Shown piece after piece: positions 1-8,867 of a stretch of 64,000 nucleotides of DNA (position 1 is the first letter of the stretch; each line of letters begins with the position of its first letter). The position numbers were made by a program, and so were the translations under genes. The stretch is from Gammaproteobacteria bacterium. GTDB lineage: Bacteria; Pseudomonadota; Gammaproteobacteria; Pseudomonadales; Porticoccaceae. The notes below the pieces were generated by a model. It searched no databases, was not told where the DNA came from, and was given only the letters and a program-made list of their open reading frames with translations. The stretch spans positions 52,713 to 116,712 of the forward strand of contig JAGPUW010000011.1 of the NCBI GenBank assembly GCA_018069465.1, in the 5' to 3' direction.

Positions 1-615
1 CAGTGTGGGCACGTCTAACTCAATAGCCTGCTCGACCTTATAGCCTTTCGGTAGCTCACTCAACTCTTTATCGGGGTAGCGGCCCTTCATGGCGTAAAAG
101 CAGCCTCCTGGTGTAAGCAAGTGCTCACTGCCTTCAATCATATCTGTCAAAGAGGCGAAAGCTCGGCTAATAACACCATCATAGGGCTGTTCAGGTTTAT
201 ATTGCTCAACCCGCCCCTGCCATTCTTTGACGTTGCCTAATTTCAAGGCGGTCTTTATCTGGAATAAAAAGCGTACTTTCTTGCCGTTGCTATCGAGCAA
301 ACTGAAGGTTTTATCCTGGTGAGTAATGGCCAGTGGAATACCGGGCAAACCGGCACCCGTGCCAACATCGATAAAAGATCGCCCTTGCAGGTAGGGGCCA
401 ATACTGAGGCTATCGAGCAAGTGATAGCTAAGCATTTGCAGAGGGTCTTTAATTGAGGTCAGGTTATAGGCTTTATTCCAGCGCTGCAGCAAACCAATAT
501 ATTGCAACATGGCCGCCCGCGCCTGGTCTTCAACCTGCAAACCTTGAGCAGCGATACCCTCTTGCAGGGCGCTATCTAATTGGGCGAGCGAAACCTCTCG
601 CGACGGACTAGGCAA
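1..615 (-). CDS. rsmG: 16S rRNA (guanine-527-N7)-methyltransferase RsmG, 3' end missing
   Basis: RsmG (GidB) methylates N7 of G527 in 16S rRNA using S-adenosylmethionine. An open frame of 205 codons runs from position 615 to the left edge without a stop. It shows the N-terminal [14 protein letters not shown] segment and the SAM-binding motif [15 protein letters not shown], both typical of RsmG. The usual length is about 207-215 residues, so only a few C-terminal residues are lost. No ATG lies in frame near the start; TTG at 615-613 overlaps the final codons of mnmG and is the likely start, which implies translational coupling. The order mnmG-rsmG is the standard one beside gammaproteobacterial origins, where parA-parB usually follow rsmG. 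Identity is seen directly; the start codon is inferred. Confidence 0.93.
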   Translation of the reverse strand, partial: MPSPSREVSLAQLDSALQEGIAAQGLQVEDQARAAMLQYIGLLQRWNKAYNLTSIKDPLQMLSYHLLDSLSIGPYLQGRSFIDVGTGAGLPGIPLAITHQDKTFSLLDSNGKKVRFLFQIKTALKLGNVKEWQGRVEQYKPEQPYDGVISRAFASLTDMIEGSEHLLTPGGCFYAMKGRYPDKELSELPKGYKVEQAIELDVPTL

Positions 616-2503
616 AATGTTCAGCCACTACGGCCCTCTTTTTTAAATAAATGAGCAACAGAGACACCGCCGCCGGAGTAACACCCTGGGTGCGAGCCGC
701 TCGTGCCAAAGTGGCGGGCCTGGCTTCGCCGAGCTTCTGCTTGACCTCATTGGATAAACCCTTCACTTGCGAGTAGTCGAAGTCTTCGGGGATAAGTGTA
801 TTTTCATGGCGACGTAGGCGTTCGATGTCATCGCGCTGGCGATCAATATAACCACTGTATTTTGCTGTTATTTCAATTTGCTGTGCCACTTGCGGGTCAA
901 CCTCGGGCGCGTCACTACCAGCGTATAAAGCCGCTATTTTTTGATAGTCCAACTCCGGGCGTTTCATCAATTCCGCCAGATTGTATTCATGGCTTAAGGG
1001 CTTATCAACGTGAGCTTCAAGAGCAATAGCCTCGGCGCTGCCAGGTTGAACCCAGGTGCTCGCCAGCCGGGTATTTTCACGCGCTATCGCCTCGCGTTTT
1101 TCACTGAAATGGCGCCAGCGCTTTTCATCCACCAAACCCAGTTCACGGCCTTTTTCTGTTAAGCGCTCATCGGCGTTATCTTCGCGTAGTAAGAGCCGAT
1201 ATTCAGCACGGCTGGTAAACATGCGGTAGGGCTCGCGGGTGCCCATAGTAATCAGGTCGTCGACCAGCACGCCCAGGTAGGCCTCATCGCGGCGCGGGCA
1301 CCAGGCCTCCGCACCTTTGACCCGCAGGGCGGCGTTAATGCCCGCCAGTAGACCCTGAGCTGCGGCCTCTTCATAACCGGTAGTGCCATTTATTTGACCG
1401 GCAAAAAACAAACCCTTCAGGCAGCGGGTTTCCAGCGAGTACTGGAGATCCTGAGGGTTGAAGAAATCGTACTCAATGGCGTAACCGGGGCGTGTTATAT
1501 GAGCATTTTCGAAACCTTTGATCGAGTGCAGCAGATCGAGCTGGATGTCGTAGGGGAGGCTAGTCGAAATACCATTGGGGTAGAGCTCGTAGGTACTCAA
1601 GCCTTCCGGTTCAATAAAAATCTGGTGGCTGGATTTGTCGGCAAAGCGCACGATTTTATCTTCAATCGATGGGCAATAACGCGGCCCAACACCATCAATC
1701 ACACCGGTGTACAGGGGCGATCGATCCATGCCTCCACGGATAATATCGTGGGTTTTTTCATTGGTGTGGGTAATCCAGCAGCACACCTGTTGCGGATGCT
1801 CGCTGCGCTTGCCCAGGAAAGACATTAGCGGCCGAGGTTCGTCACCCCACTGCTCTTGCAGGTCAGAAAAATCAACTGTGCGGGCATCAACCCTCGGTGG
1901 TGTACCGGTTTTTAAACGATCGACCCGAAAGGGCATTTCTCTCAGGCGCTGGGCCAGATCTATCGACGGTGGCTCGCCTGCCCGTCCACCGGGGTGATTT
2001 TCCATGCCAACGTGGATTTTACCGGCCAGAAAAGTTCCCGTTGTTAAAACGATGGATGGCGCGAAAAACTTGAGACCCGACTCTGTCAGCACACCGGTAA
2101 CTTTGTCGCCCTCGGTGATTAAATCATTCACCGCCTGCTGAAAGATGAATAAGTTCTGCTGATTCTCAAGGGTATAGCGCACGGCGGCTTTGTACAGAGC
2201 CCTATCCGCTTGCACCCGAGTCGCTCTCACTGCGGGGCCTTTGCGCGCATTGAGGATACGGAATTGTATACCCGCTTTATCTGACGCCTGGGCCATGGCG
2301 CCGCCCAAGGCATCAACCTCCCTCACCAGGTGGCTTTTGCCGATGCCGCCAATCGCGGGGTTGCAGGACATCTGGCCGAGGGTTTCAATATTATGGCTGA
2401 TCAATAAGGTCTTGCAGCCCATACGCGCTGCTGCCAGGCAGGCCTCAGTGCCTGCGTGACCACCGCCAATAACAATAACATCAAATAATTGAGTTTGGGA
2501 CAT
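608..2503 (-). CDS. mnmG: tRNA uridine-5-carboxymethylaminomethyl modification enzyme MnmG (GidA)
   Basis: MnmG is the FAD-dependent partner of MnmE. Together they install the carboxymethylaminomethyl group on U34 of certain tRNAs. The 631-residue product has the full family length. It opens with the dinucleotide-binding motif [11 protein letters not shown] near residue 11 and carries the family stretches [25 protein letters not shown] and [16 protein letters not shown]. The C-terminal MnmE/tRNA-binding helical part (YSGYIDRQ, then [11 protein letters not shown]) is intact. It reads away from the 2504-3087 intergenic region and is followed directly by rsmG. Its partner mnmE is in the same window at 5592-6959 on the opposite strand. 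Confidence 0.98.
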   Translation of the reverse strand: MSQTQLFDVIVIGGGHAGTEACLAAARMGCKTLLISHNIETLGQMSCNPAIGGIGKSHLVREVDALGGAMAQASDKAGIQFRILNARKGPAVRATRVQADRALYKAAVRYTLENQQNLFIFQQAVNDLITEGDKVTGVLTESGLKFFAPSIVLTTGTFLAGKIHVGMENHPGGRAGEPPSIDLAQRLREMPFRVDRLKTGTPPRVDARTVDFSDLQEQWGDEPRPLMSFLGKRSEHPQQVCCWITHTNEKTHDIIRGGMDRSPLYTGVIDGVGPRYCPSIEDKIVRFADKSSHQIFIEPEGLSTYELYPNGISTSLPYDIQLDLLHSIKGFENAHITRPGYAIEYDFFNPQDLQYSLETRCLKGLFFAGQINGTTGYEEAAAQGLLAGINAALRVKGAEAWCPRRDEAYLGVLVDDLITMGTREPYRMFTSRAEYRLLLREDNADERLTEKGRELGLVDEKRWRHFSEKREAIARENTRLASTWVQPGSAEAIALEAHVDKPLSHEYNLAELMKRPELDYQKIAALYAGSDAPEVDPQVAQQIEITAKYSGYIDRQRDDIERLRRHENTLIPEDFDYSQVKGLSNEVKQKLGEARPATLARAARTQGVTPAAVSLLLIYLKKRAVVAEHFA

Positions 2504-2830
2504 AGGTTTCTAATACGAGCTTTAAGCGAAAGGGCAGGTGACCGGCCATCATAGCAAGATAAAAGCCGTCACCAAAGCATCGTCAAGTCGATCGAGGTAA
2601 ATCAGTGGATACACTGAAAGAGTCCACTCCAATACTATTTTAATAACTATCTTATTATCTATACTCTTAATAAGTAATATAGATATTGTTATTATTATTA
2701 GGGGGGCCTTGAGCTGTGGTTAAGTGCTTAAGACCTACTGAGGGCTAGCTTTGGAGCCTGTAATAGTTGTGGTATAAGCGGTGCTTAGTGTGAAGAATGC
2801 TTCTTAGTAAGCTGTTTGTAAAATAGCGGC

Positions 2831-2839
2831 TTATCAACA
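2831..2839 (+). promoter_or_regulatory. DnaA-box-like site TTATCAACA
   Basis: One mismatch from the consensus TTATCCACA. It belongs to the cluster in the mnmG-rpmH intergenic region. Confidence 0.5.
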
Positions 2840-2857
2840 GGGTTTTTATACAGTCAC

Positions 2858-2866
2858 TTACCCACA
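2858..2866 (+). promoter_or_regulatory. DnaA-box-like site TTACCCACA
   Basis: One mismatch from TTATCCACA, in the same cluster and 27 bases after the previous site. Confidence 0.5.
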
Positions 2867-2978
2867 AAACTATCCCCAGCTTACCCTCCTTTTACACAAC
2901 TCTTATCCTCGGGGTTGTCCCCCTTTTTAGTCAATCGACAAGCTTATTGATTGACTTGTTCAATTTCTATTTAAACCG

Positions 2979-3007
2979 TTGCTACAGAAAGGGTTTTTCT
3001 ATAGAAT
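2979..3007 (+). promoter_or_regulatory. Possible sigma-70 promoter of the rpmH operon
   Basis: TTGCTA at 2979-2984 and TAGAAT at 3002-3007 are separated by 17 bases and lie about 80 bases before rpmH. The match is imperfect and read by eye only. Confidence 0.35.
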
Positions 3008-3087
3008 CGCCGACCCTTAAACACATTCAGAACCGGTAGTACTGTTGTTAGTTGTTGCTGACAACCCGGGGAAACGGATTAATAGCT

Positions 3088-3222
3088 ATGAAAAGAACAT
3101 TTCAACCCAGTGTCCTCAAGCGTAAAAGAACCCACGGTTTTCGTTCGCGTATGGCAACCAAAAATGGACGTTCGTTGATCAATCGTCGCCGTGCCCGCGG
3201 TCGTAAACGTCTGGCTGCCTGA
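3088..3222 (+). CDS. rpmH: 50S ribosomal protein L34
   Basis: A 44-residue, very basic protein beginning [14 protein letters not shown] and containing [13 protein letters not shown], then a terminal Arg/Lys-rich tail. This is the complete and unmistakable L34 sequence. L34 is a component of the large ribosomal subunit. The gene is first in the rpmH-rnpA-yidD-yidC-mnmE run and is followed 24 bases later by rnpA. It points toward dnaA rather than away from it, which differs from the divergent rpmH/dnaA arrangement known in Pseudomonas and E. coli. Confidence 0.98.
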   Translation: MKRTFQPSVLKRKRTHGFRSRMATKNGRSLINRRRARGRKRLAA

Positions 3223-3246
3223 TACAGGGGTCGTTAGGGGGCTGCC

Positions 3247-3609
3247 ATGCCCAACTTGGGATTTGGCAGGAGTAAGCGCCTACTAACAAAGGCGGCTTAC
3301 AAGGCGGTATTCGATCATTCGCCGTATCGTGTTTCGCATCGAAACCTGCTTCTGTTAGCCCGGCCAAATGGCTTAAAAGAGGCTCGTCTGGGTCTGATAG
3401 TGGCGAAAAAGAACGTTCGTTTAGCGGTTGGACGCAATCGTATAAAGCGGGTGGTGCGGGATAGCTTCCGTCTCAATCAGCAAAGCCTTTCCAGCATCGA
3501 TATTATATTTTTGGCGCGCAGGGGACTGGACAGGCTTGAGCCTGCCGTGCAACAAAAACTGTTGCTAGACTCCTGGCGGAAATTATCTCGTCAAATTAGC
3601 AAGGTGTAG
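3247..3609 (+). CDS. rnpA: Ribonuclease P protein component
   Basis: RnpA is the protein subunit of RNase P; it helps the catalytic RNA trim the 5' leader of pre-tRNAs. The 120-residue product starts MPNLGFGRSKRLL, the usual opening, and contains the signature RNRIKRVVRDSFR around residues 70-82, which is the RNA-binding helix of the family. Length and basic composition are normal. It follows rpmH by 24 bases and precedes yidD by 5, so the three are almost certainly co-transcribed. Confidence 0.96.
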   Translation: MPNLGFGRSKRLLTKAAYKAVFDHSPYRVSHRNLLLLARPNGLKEARLGLIVAKKNVRLAVGRNRIKRVVRDSFRLNQQSLSSIDIIFLARRGLDRLEPAVQQKLLLDSWRKLSRQISKV

Positions 3610-3614
3610 AAGAC

Positions 3615-3872
3615 ATGATTGCAAAATCGATGGTCTTTCTTATCAAGCTTTACCAATATCTGCTAAGCCCTTTACTGGGTAATAATTGTCGTTTTTACCC
3701 CACTTGCTCTGAATATACGATACAGGCCTTGAAGCAACACGGTTGCCTGTGCGGCAGTTTTCTTGCTGTTAAACGAATTTGTAAATGTCAGCCTTTCCAC
3801 TCGGGTGGGCTCGACCCAGTACCCGATACTTGTTTAAAAACCCCCCGTCAACAAAACCCGGAGCCTAATTAG
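3615..3872 (+). CDS. yidD: Membrane protein insertion efficiency factor YidD
   Basis: An 85-residue protein with the conserved YidD pattern: an amphipathic N-terminal helix, then YQYLLSPLLGNNCRFYPTCS and a C-terminal C-x-PFHSGGLDPVP segment. YidD assists insertion of inner-membrane proteins together with YidC. It sits in its usual place between rnpA and yidC (2 bases between the yidD stop and the yidC start), implying coupled expression. The segment after residue 73 is not conserved in the family. Confidence 0.95.
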   Translation: MIAKSMVFLIKLYQYLLSPLLGNNCRFYPTCSEYTIQALKQHGCLCGSFLAVKRICKCQPFHSGGLDPVPDTCLKTPRQQNPEPN

Positions 3873-3874
3873 TA

Positions 3875-5554
3875 ATGGATTGGCAGCGCAGTGCTTTGAT
3901 CGCAGCGATAGTCGTCGTGTTCGGACTATTATTTATCCGTTGGAATGAATATCAGGAAGAGCATGCCCCGGTTATTGTTGAAACCAGCAATGAATCCGTA
4001 TTAATTCCGCCTTTGCCGGAAGTTGAAGCCTTAGCGCCGGAAATTCAACAAAGCGGTGTTTCGGCTATTCCAGAGCTGCTTCAACGAGCTGATCACGTTA
4101 CAACTGAAGATACTCCAAATATTGAAAATGCGCGCTTAGTGACCGTTGTCAGCGATGTCTTGCAAGTGACAATTGATACCCTTGGGGGCGATATTGTCCG
4201 TGTTACCCTGCCTCAACATCCAGTTTCTCAGGAGCCGGGTGCAGAACCTTTTGTGATGCTCAATCGCACCCAAAACCAAACCTATATCGCGCAAAGTGGT
4301 TTGATTGGTCAAAATGGTACTGATACCGCAGCGGGTAGACCGCGCTTTTCGGTTTCTCAAGCTCACTACGAGTTGTTAGAAGGTGATGAAACAGTTGTTG
4401 TTGATTTGTTGCTTAAGCAGGATGGTGCCTCACTGACCAAGCGCTTCACGTTTAAACGCAATGATTATCTTATTGATGTTGCCTATCTTGTTGATAACCA
4501 CAGTAGTGAGGTGTGGCAGGCGCATTTATTTGGCCAGATCCAGCGTGATTCCTACAACCCGGTCGTGGGCAACAGCATGGCACCGAATACCTACTTAGGT
4601 GCTGCGCTCACTACGGACGAAGAAAAGTACAAGAAGCTCGATTTTTCGGACATGGAAGAGGGTGCCTTCAAAACTGAAAAACTCGGTGGCTGGGTGGCAA
4701 TGGTTCAGCACTATTTTATCAGTGCCTGGGTGCCTGATCAGACCCAAACTAACAGCTATCAACTGCGAAAATTGGGAAGTAAGGATCTCTATACTATGGG
4801 CTTCACCAGCGCCGCGGTAGAGGTTGCACCTGGCGATTCTGGTGAGTTGCGAGCGGCTTTTTATGTCGGCCCTAAAGACCAGTATCTACTGGAAGAACTG
4901 TCGCCCTATCTTGACTTAACCATCGATTATGGCTGGCTCTGGTGGGTGGCAAAACCCCTGTTCTACGGTTTGACCATGTTCCATGGTTTAGTCGGTAACT
5001 GGGGCTGGTCAATTATCTTCCTCACCTTTTTGGTTAAATTGCTGTTCTTCCCGCTTTCCGCGGCCAGCTATAAATCGATGGCCAGAATGCGTAAATTGCA
5101 ACCGGAGATGGCGCGCTTAAAAGAGCTCTATGGGGATGATCGGCAAAAAATGTCTCAGGAGATGATGGCCTTCTACAAGAAAGAAAAGGTCAATCCCATG
5201 GGCGGCTGTCTACCCATGCTGATTCAAATGCCGGTGTTTATTGCGCTGTACTGGGTGCTCAATGAAAGTGTTGAGTTACGCCACAGCCCCTTTATTTTTT
5301 GGCTTACAGACCTTTCACAAAAAGATCCTTATTATGTGCTGCCGGTACTTAACGGTATTAGCATGTTTGTACTGCAAACTTTGCAGCCCGCGCCGCCCGA
5401 CCCCATTCAAGCAAAAGTCATGCGCTTAATGCCCGTGGCCTTTAGTTTCTTCTTTATGTTTTTCCCTGCCGGTTTGGTGCTCTACTGGACGGTCAACAGT
5501 ATATTGTCGATTGTTCAACAGTGGACCATCACGCGAAAAATAATACGTGAGTAA
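3875..5554 (+). CDS. yidC: Membrane protein insertase YidC
   Basis: YidC inserts and folds inner-membrane proteins, alone or with SecYEG. The 559-residue product has the gammaproteobacterial layout: an N-terminal signal-anchor helix (about residues 5-21), a large periplasmic domain (about 25-345) and a C-terminal conserved core with about five membrane helices. The core includes NWGWSIIFLTFLVKLLFFPL, KEKVNPMGGCLPMLIQMP and FFPAGLVLYWTVNS. It is followed 37 bases later by mnmE. Confidence 0.98.
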   Translation: MDWQRSALIAAIVVVFGLLFIRWNEYQEEHAPVIVETSNESVLIPPLPEVEALAPEIQQSGVSAIPELLQRADHVTTEDTPNIENARLVTVVSDVLQVTIDTLGGDIVRVTLPQHPVSQEPGAEPFVMLNRTQNQTYIAQSGLIGQNGTDTAAGRPRFSVSQAHYELLEGDETVVVDLLLKQDGASLTKRFTFKRNDYLIDVAYLVDNHSSEVWQAHLFGQIQRDSYNPVVGNSMAPNTYLGAALTTDEEKYKKLDFSDMEEGAFKTEKLGGWVAMVQHYFISAWVPDQTQTNSYQLRKLGSKDLYTMGFTSAAVEVAPGDSGELRAAFYVGPKDQYLLEELSPYLDLTIDYGWLWWVAKPLFYGLTMFHGLVGNWGWSIIFLTFLVKLLFFPLSAASYKSMARMRKLQPEMARLKELYGDDRQKMSQEMMAFYKKEKVNPMGGCLPMLIQMPVFIALYWVLNESVELRHSPFIFWLTDLSQKDPYYVLPVLNGISMFVLQTLQPAPPDPIQAKVMRLMPVAFSFFFMFFPAGLVLYWTVNSILSIVQQWTITRKIIRE

Positions 5555-5591
5555 TCATTAGCGCCTAAGCAGGCGATTAAGCCTTTAGCCT

Positions 5592-6959
5592 ATGCTTGTT
5601 AATAGTAGCGATGTTATAGCAGCACTGATTACCCCACCCGGGCGAGGTGGGGTCGGCATTGTTCGCTTGTCGGGTTCTAATCTAGAGCACTTTTTTGATG
5701 GCTTGCTGGGTTTTATACCAACACCTCGTTACGCCCATTATCAGCCTTTCCTCGCTGCTGATCGCGAGGCGATGGACTGGGGGATCGTCCTCTACTTCCC
5801 CGCGCCAGACTCTTATACCGGTGAACATGTGCTCGAGCTTCAAGGGCACGGTGGCCCGGTAGTCATGGACTGCCTACTGCGTCGCGCGATTGAACTCGGC
5901 GCCCGTCAAGCACGCCCCGGTGAGTTTTCTGAGCGGGCCTTTCTCAATGGAAAAATGGATTTGACCCAGGTCGAAGCCGTCGCTGATTTAATCGATGCCG
6001 GTAGCGAACAGGCAGCTCGTGGTGCTATCAAAACATTGCAGGGTCAATTTTCACGGCGGGTAACACAGGTTCTTGAGCAGCTTATCGAACTGCGTGTTTA
6101 CGTCGAAGCGGCGATCGATTTTCCCGAAGAAGAGATTGATTTTTTATCCGACGGAAAAGTCGAGGCTGGTTTGTTGGGTCTTAATAATACCCTGCAAGAA
6201 CTGCTGGCGAGTGTCTCCCAGGGCGCTTTATTGAGAGAGGGTATATCGGTTGTTATCGCCGGCAAACCCAATGCGGGTAAATCCAGTTTGCTCAATGCCT
6301 TGTCTGGGCTCGATAGCGCTATTGTTACCGAAGTGCCGGGCACCACTCGAGATGTACTGCGTGAACAAATTATCATTGACGGTATGCCCTTGCACATTAT
6401 TGATACTGCTGGGTTACGTGCGACGGAAGATGTGGTTGAGCGCAAGGGTATTGAGCGGGCTGAAGATGAGATTAAGCGAGCCGACCAAATCTTATTTTTA
6501 GTCGACGCATCAATGGATTTTGATCTCTCGGCCGATAATACTTTTCCCCAGGCCGAAGCCTATTTTAGACAGGCTGAAAATTTAACTTTTGTACTGAATA
6601 AGACGGATACGCCTGGTTATTCCAGTTTTCAGGCCCAGCAAAGCAAACACCCGGTAATTGAAATTTCAGCCAGGACAGGTTCGGGTCTGGATGAGCTTAA
6701 GCAGCATCTCAAAAAATGCGCTGGCTATGTGAGTGCAGGAGAAGGGCTTTTTTCTGCACGCAGGCGCCACATCAGCGCATTGAATGAAACGCAGGCTAGT
6801 ATTGCTCAGGCTCTGAAACAATTGCTGGGTGCTGGGGCAGGTGAACTAATTGCAGAAGATCTGAAGCAGGCCCAGCAAATGCTGGGCACTATTACTGGCG
6901 ATTATACGAGTGACGACCTGCTCGGCGAAATTTTCTCTAGCTTCTGTATCGGAAAATAA
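5592..6959 (+). CDS. mnmE: tRNA uridine-5-carboxymethylaminomethyl modification GTPase MnmE
   Basis: MnmE is the GTPase partner of MnmG in modifying U34 of tRNAs. The 455-residue product has the N-terminal tetrahydrofolate-binding domain (ITPPGRGGVGIVRLSG), a helical domain, and an inserted G domain with GKPNAGKSS (about residues 224-232), the switch segment PGTTRDV, DTAG and NKTD. It ends in the invariant CIGK tail whose Cys is essential in the family. Complete and normal in length. Confidence 0.98.
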   Translation: MLVNSSDVIAALITPPGRGGVGIVRLSGSNLEHFFDGLLGFIPTPRYAHYQPFLAADREAMDWGIVLYFPAPDSYTGEHVLELQGHGGPVVMDCLLRRAIELGARQARPGEFSERAFLNGKMDLTQVEAVADLIDAGSEQAARGAIKTLQGQFSRRVTQVLEQLIELRVYVEAAIDFPEEEIDFLSDGKVEAGLLGLNNTLQELLASVSQGALLREGISVVIAGKPNAGKSSLLNALSGLDSAIVTEVPGTTRDVLREQIIIDGMPLHIIDTAGLRATEDVVERKGIERAEDEIKRADQILFLVDASMDFDLSADNTFPQAEAYFRQAENLTFVLNKTDTPGYSSFQAQQSKHPVIEISARTGSGLDELKQHLKKCAGYVSAGEGLFSARRRHISALNETQASIAQALKQLLGAGAGELIAEDLKQAQQMLGTITGDYTSDDLLGEIFSSFCIGK

Positions 6960-7071
6960 GCTTCTGACATTCTTGTTCAAAAAAGCCTCGGTTTACAGCT
7001 TGAAATGAAGAAATACGCCGTTAGCGACACAAAGACGGAAGTTAAGGCCTTACCCATAAAATACCCACAGC

Positions 7072-7080
7072 TTATCCACA
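7072..7080 (+). promoter_or_regulatory. DnaA box TTATCCACA
   Basis: Perfect match to the high-affinity DnaA box consensus. Confidence 0.85.
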
Positions 7081-7206
7081 GACCCCTTGTATAATCTCTT
7101 CATTGGCGCAGATAAGAACAATTTTTATTTGCAGGGTATTGTTTGTAAGCTATTGATTTTTTTAAGTTATTATATTTGTTCGAGTCTAAAAAAATTGTTA
7201 GAAATA

Positions 7207-7215
7207 TGTGGATAA
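7207..7215 (-). promoter_or_regulatory. DnaA box (TGTGGATAA on plus strand)
   Basis: Perfect reverse-complement match to TTATCCACA, inverted relative to the box at 7072. Confidence 0.85.
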
Positions 7216-7340
7216 CTTCGACCATAACTCTTAGACTAGCTGTCGCTTATTAAAGAATAATAATATTTTTGGGCAAGTAGGCAAAAATAAGTACAAATTG
7301 ACAATAGTAATTCACTTTTCATAACCAGTGGAGAAATGGC

Positions 7341-8822
7341 TTGGCTGAGGTAATTTGGCAGCATTGTTTGGGGCATCTGCAAGCAGAATTACCCGCACAG
7401 CAATTCAACACCTGGATTAAGCCGCTGCAAATTGACAGTCTTTCAGCTGATCAAACAGTTCGTCTGATAGCACCCAACCGCTTTGTTAAGGATTGGGTCG
7501 TCGATAAGTTCCTCGATCGAATTAATGAGCTTGCCTCTGAAGCAGGTAGTGAAAGTATGCCTGTAGAAGTAGGGGTCAACACAAAAGCCCCAGGCTTTGT
7601 AGCCCCAGCGTCAGCAATCCCGCAGCCGCTGATGGCGGAGTCTGGTATTCAGCTCAATCCCGCAGCTTTGCATCCTGTAGCGCCTGGCGCTCAGCAGTTG
7701 ATAAGCCATAAGGCAAGTATCGTTGCAGCACCGAAAGCAAAAGAGATTACAGCGCGGCCCACCGCAATACCAAACAATCGTGCCAATAAAGTTATTGGCC
7801 ATCCCGATAGCCTCAATAATTATTTTCGTTTCGATACCTTCATTGAAGGCAAGTCAAATCAGCTGGCTTTGGCAGCGGCCCGGCAAATAGCCGAAAACCC
7901 CGGCGGATCTTATAACCCGCTATTTATTTACGGTGGTGTGGGTCTCGGTAAAACCCACCTTATGCATGCTGTGGGCAATGCCTTAAAAGCCAGAAAGCCC
8001 GATGCTAAAATTGTCTATTTGCACTCGGAGCGTTTTGTTGCCGATATGGTCAAGGCGCTGCAGCTCAATGCCATTAATGACTTCAAACGCTTTTATCGCT
8101 CTGTGGATGCTTTGTTAATTGATGATATTCAATTTTTCGCGGGCAAGGAGCGCTCTCAGGAAGAGTTCTTCCATACCTTTAATGCCCTGCTTGAAGGTGA
8201 TCATCAAATGATCCTGACTTGCGATCGCTACCCCAAAGAAATTAATGGTCTGGAGGAAAGGCTTAAATCTCGCTTTGGCTGGGGTTTGACAGTCGCGGTA
8301 GAACCTCCCGAGCTAGAGACCCGAGTGGCTATCCTGATAGAGAAGGCACTGGGTTTACATGTCGATCTACCCCACGATGCGGCCTTCTTTATTGCTCAGC
8401 GCATTAGTTCTAATGTCAGAGAGTTAGAGGGTGCACTAAAGCGAGTGATAGCAAGTGCTCACTTCACTGGGAGAGCCATCGACGTGCCTATGGTGCGTGA
8501 TTCATTGAAGGATTTATTGGCCCTGCAAGATCGCCTGGTAAGTATCGATAATATTCAGCGCACCGTGGCAGAACATTACAAAATTAAAATGTCCGATATG
8601 CTTTCGAAGCGACGCACTCGCTCGGTTGCGCGACCACGGCAAGTTGCTATGGCCATGGCTAAAAAGCTGACCAATCATAGTTTGCCTGAGATTGGTGAAG
8701 CTTTTGGGGGAAGGGATCATACAACGGTTTTACACGCCTGCCGAAAAGTGAAGGAACTGCAAGATAGTAGTACCGAAATGCGTGAAGACTTAAAATTATT
8801 AACCCGGTTATTGACCAGCTAA
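7341..8822 (+). CDS. dnaA: Chromosomal replication initiator protein DnaA
   Basis: DnaA binds DnaA boxes and melts the origin. The 493-residue product has domain I ([20 protein letters not shown]), a variable linker (about 85-160), the AAA+ domain with Walker [11 protein letters not shown] near 198-207 and Walker [10 protein letters not shown] near 258, and the C-terminal helix-turn-helix with [15 protein letters not shown]. The start is TTG at 7341, because it gives the family's N-terminus and has GTGGAG seven bases upstream. An out-of-frame ATG at 7336 lies between that ribosome-binding site and the TTG and opens only a five-codon frame. dnaN follows after 45 bases. Confidence 0.98.
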   Translation: MAEVIWQHCLGHLQAELPAQQFNTWIKPLQIDSLSADQTVRLIAPNRFVKDWVVDKFLDRINELASEAGSESMPVEVGVNTKAPGFVAPASAIPQPLMAESGIQLNPAALHPVAPGAQQLISHKASIVAAPKAKEITARPTAIPNNRANKVIGHPDSLNNYFRFDTFIEGKSNQLALAAARQIAENPGGSYNPLFIYGGVGLGKTHLMHAVGNALKARKPDAKIVYLHSERFVADMVKALQLNAINDFKRFYRSVDALLIDDIQFFAGKERSQEEFFHTFNALLEGDHQMILTCDRYPKEINGLEERLKSRFGWGLTVAVEPPELETRVAILIEKALGLHVDLPHDAAFFIAQRISSNVRELEGALKRVIASAHFTGRAIDVPMVRDSLKDLLALQDRLVSIDNIQRTVAEHYKIKMSDMLSKRRTRSVARPRQVAMAMAKKLTNHSLPEIGEAFGGRDHTTVLHACRKVKELQDSSTEMREDLKLLTRLLTS

Positions 8823-8867
8823 GAAGTAAGTAAGCACTTACTGTCGATGTTTTAGAGAGAGCAAAGT

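Larger units (their letters stand above)
2504..3087. other. oriC: Candidate origin of replication (oriC), mnmG-rpmH intergenic region
   Basis: This 584-base stretch has no gene. From about 2630 to 2700 it is almost pure A+T (a possible DNA unwinding element), followed by a GGGGGG run. Between 2715 and 2911 are several DnaA-box-like 9-mers with one or two mismatches to TTATNCACA: 2715-2723 (reverse), 2789-2797 (reverse), 2831-2839, 2858-2866, 2890-2898 and 2903-2911. Genes to the left (mnmG, rsmG) read left and those to the right (rpmH onward) read right, as expected at a bidirectional origin. In E. coli oriC also borders mnmG. The function is inferred; no perfect box is present here, unlike 6960-7340. 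Confidence 0.6.
6960..7340. other. mnmE-dnaA intergenic region with perfect DnaA boxes (second origin candidate or dnaA control region)
   Basis: A 381-base gene-free stretch. It has one perfect DnaA box at 7072-7080 and another in reverse at 7207-7215, plus weaker relatives at 7050-7058 and 7061-7069. Between the perfect boxes lies an AT-rich tract (about 7120-7205). Such a region could be the origin itself, as the rpmH-dnaA interval is in Pseudomonas, or the site where DnaA represses its own gene. A TTGACA hexamer occurs at 7298-7303, but no convincing -10 follows before the ribosome-binding site. Confidence 0.6.

Noticed and set aside
2951..2979. TTGACT at 2951 as the -35 of rpmH.
   Set aside because: No acceptable -10 at 16-18 bases; TTGCTA/TAGAAT further down is better.
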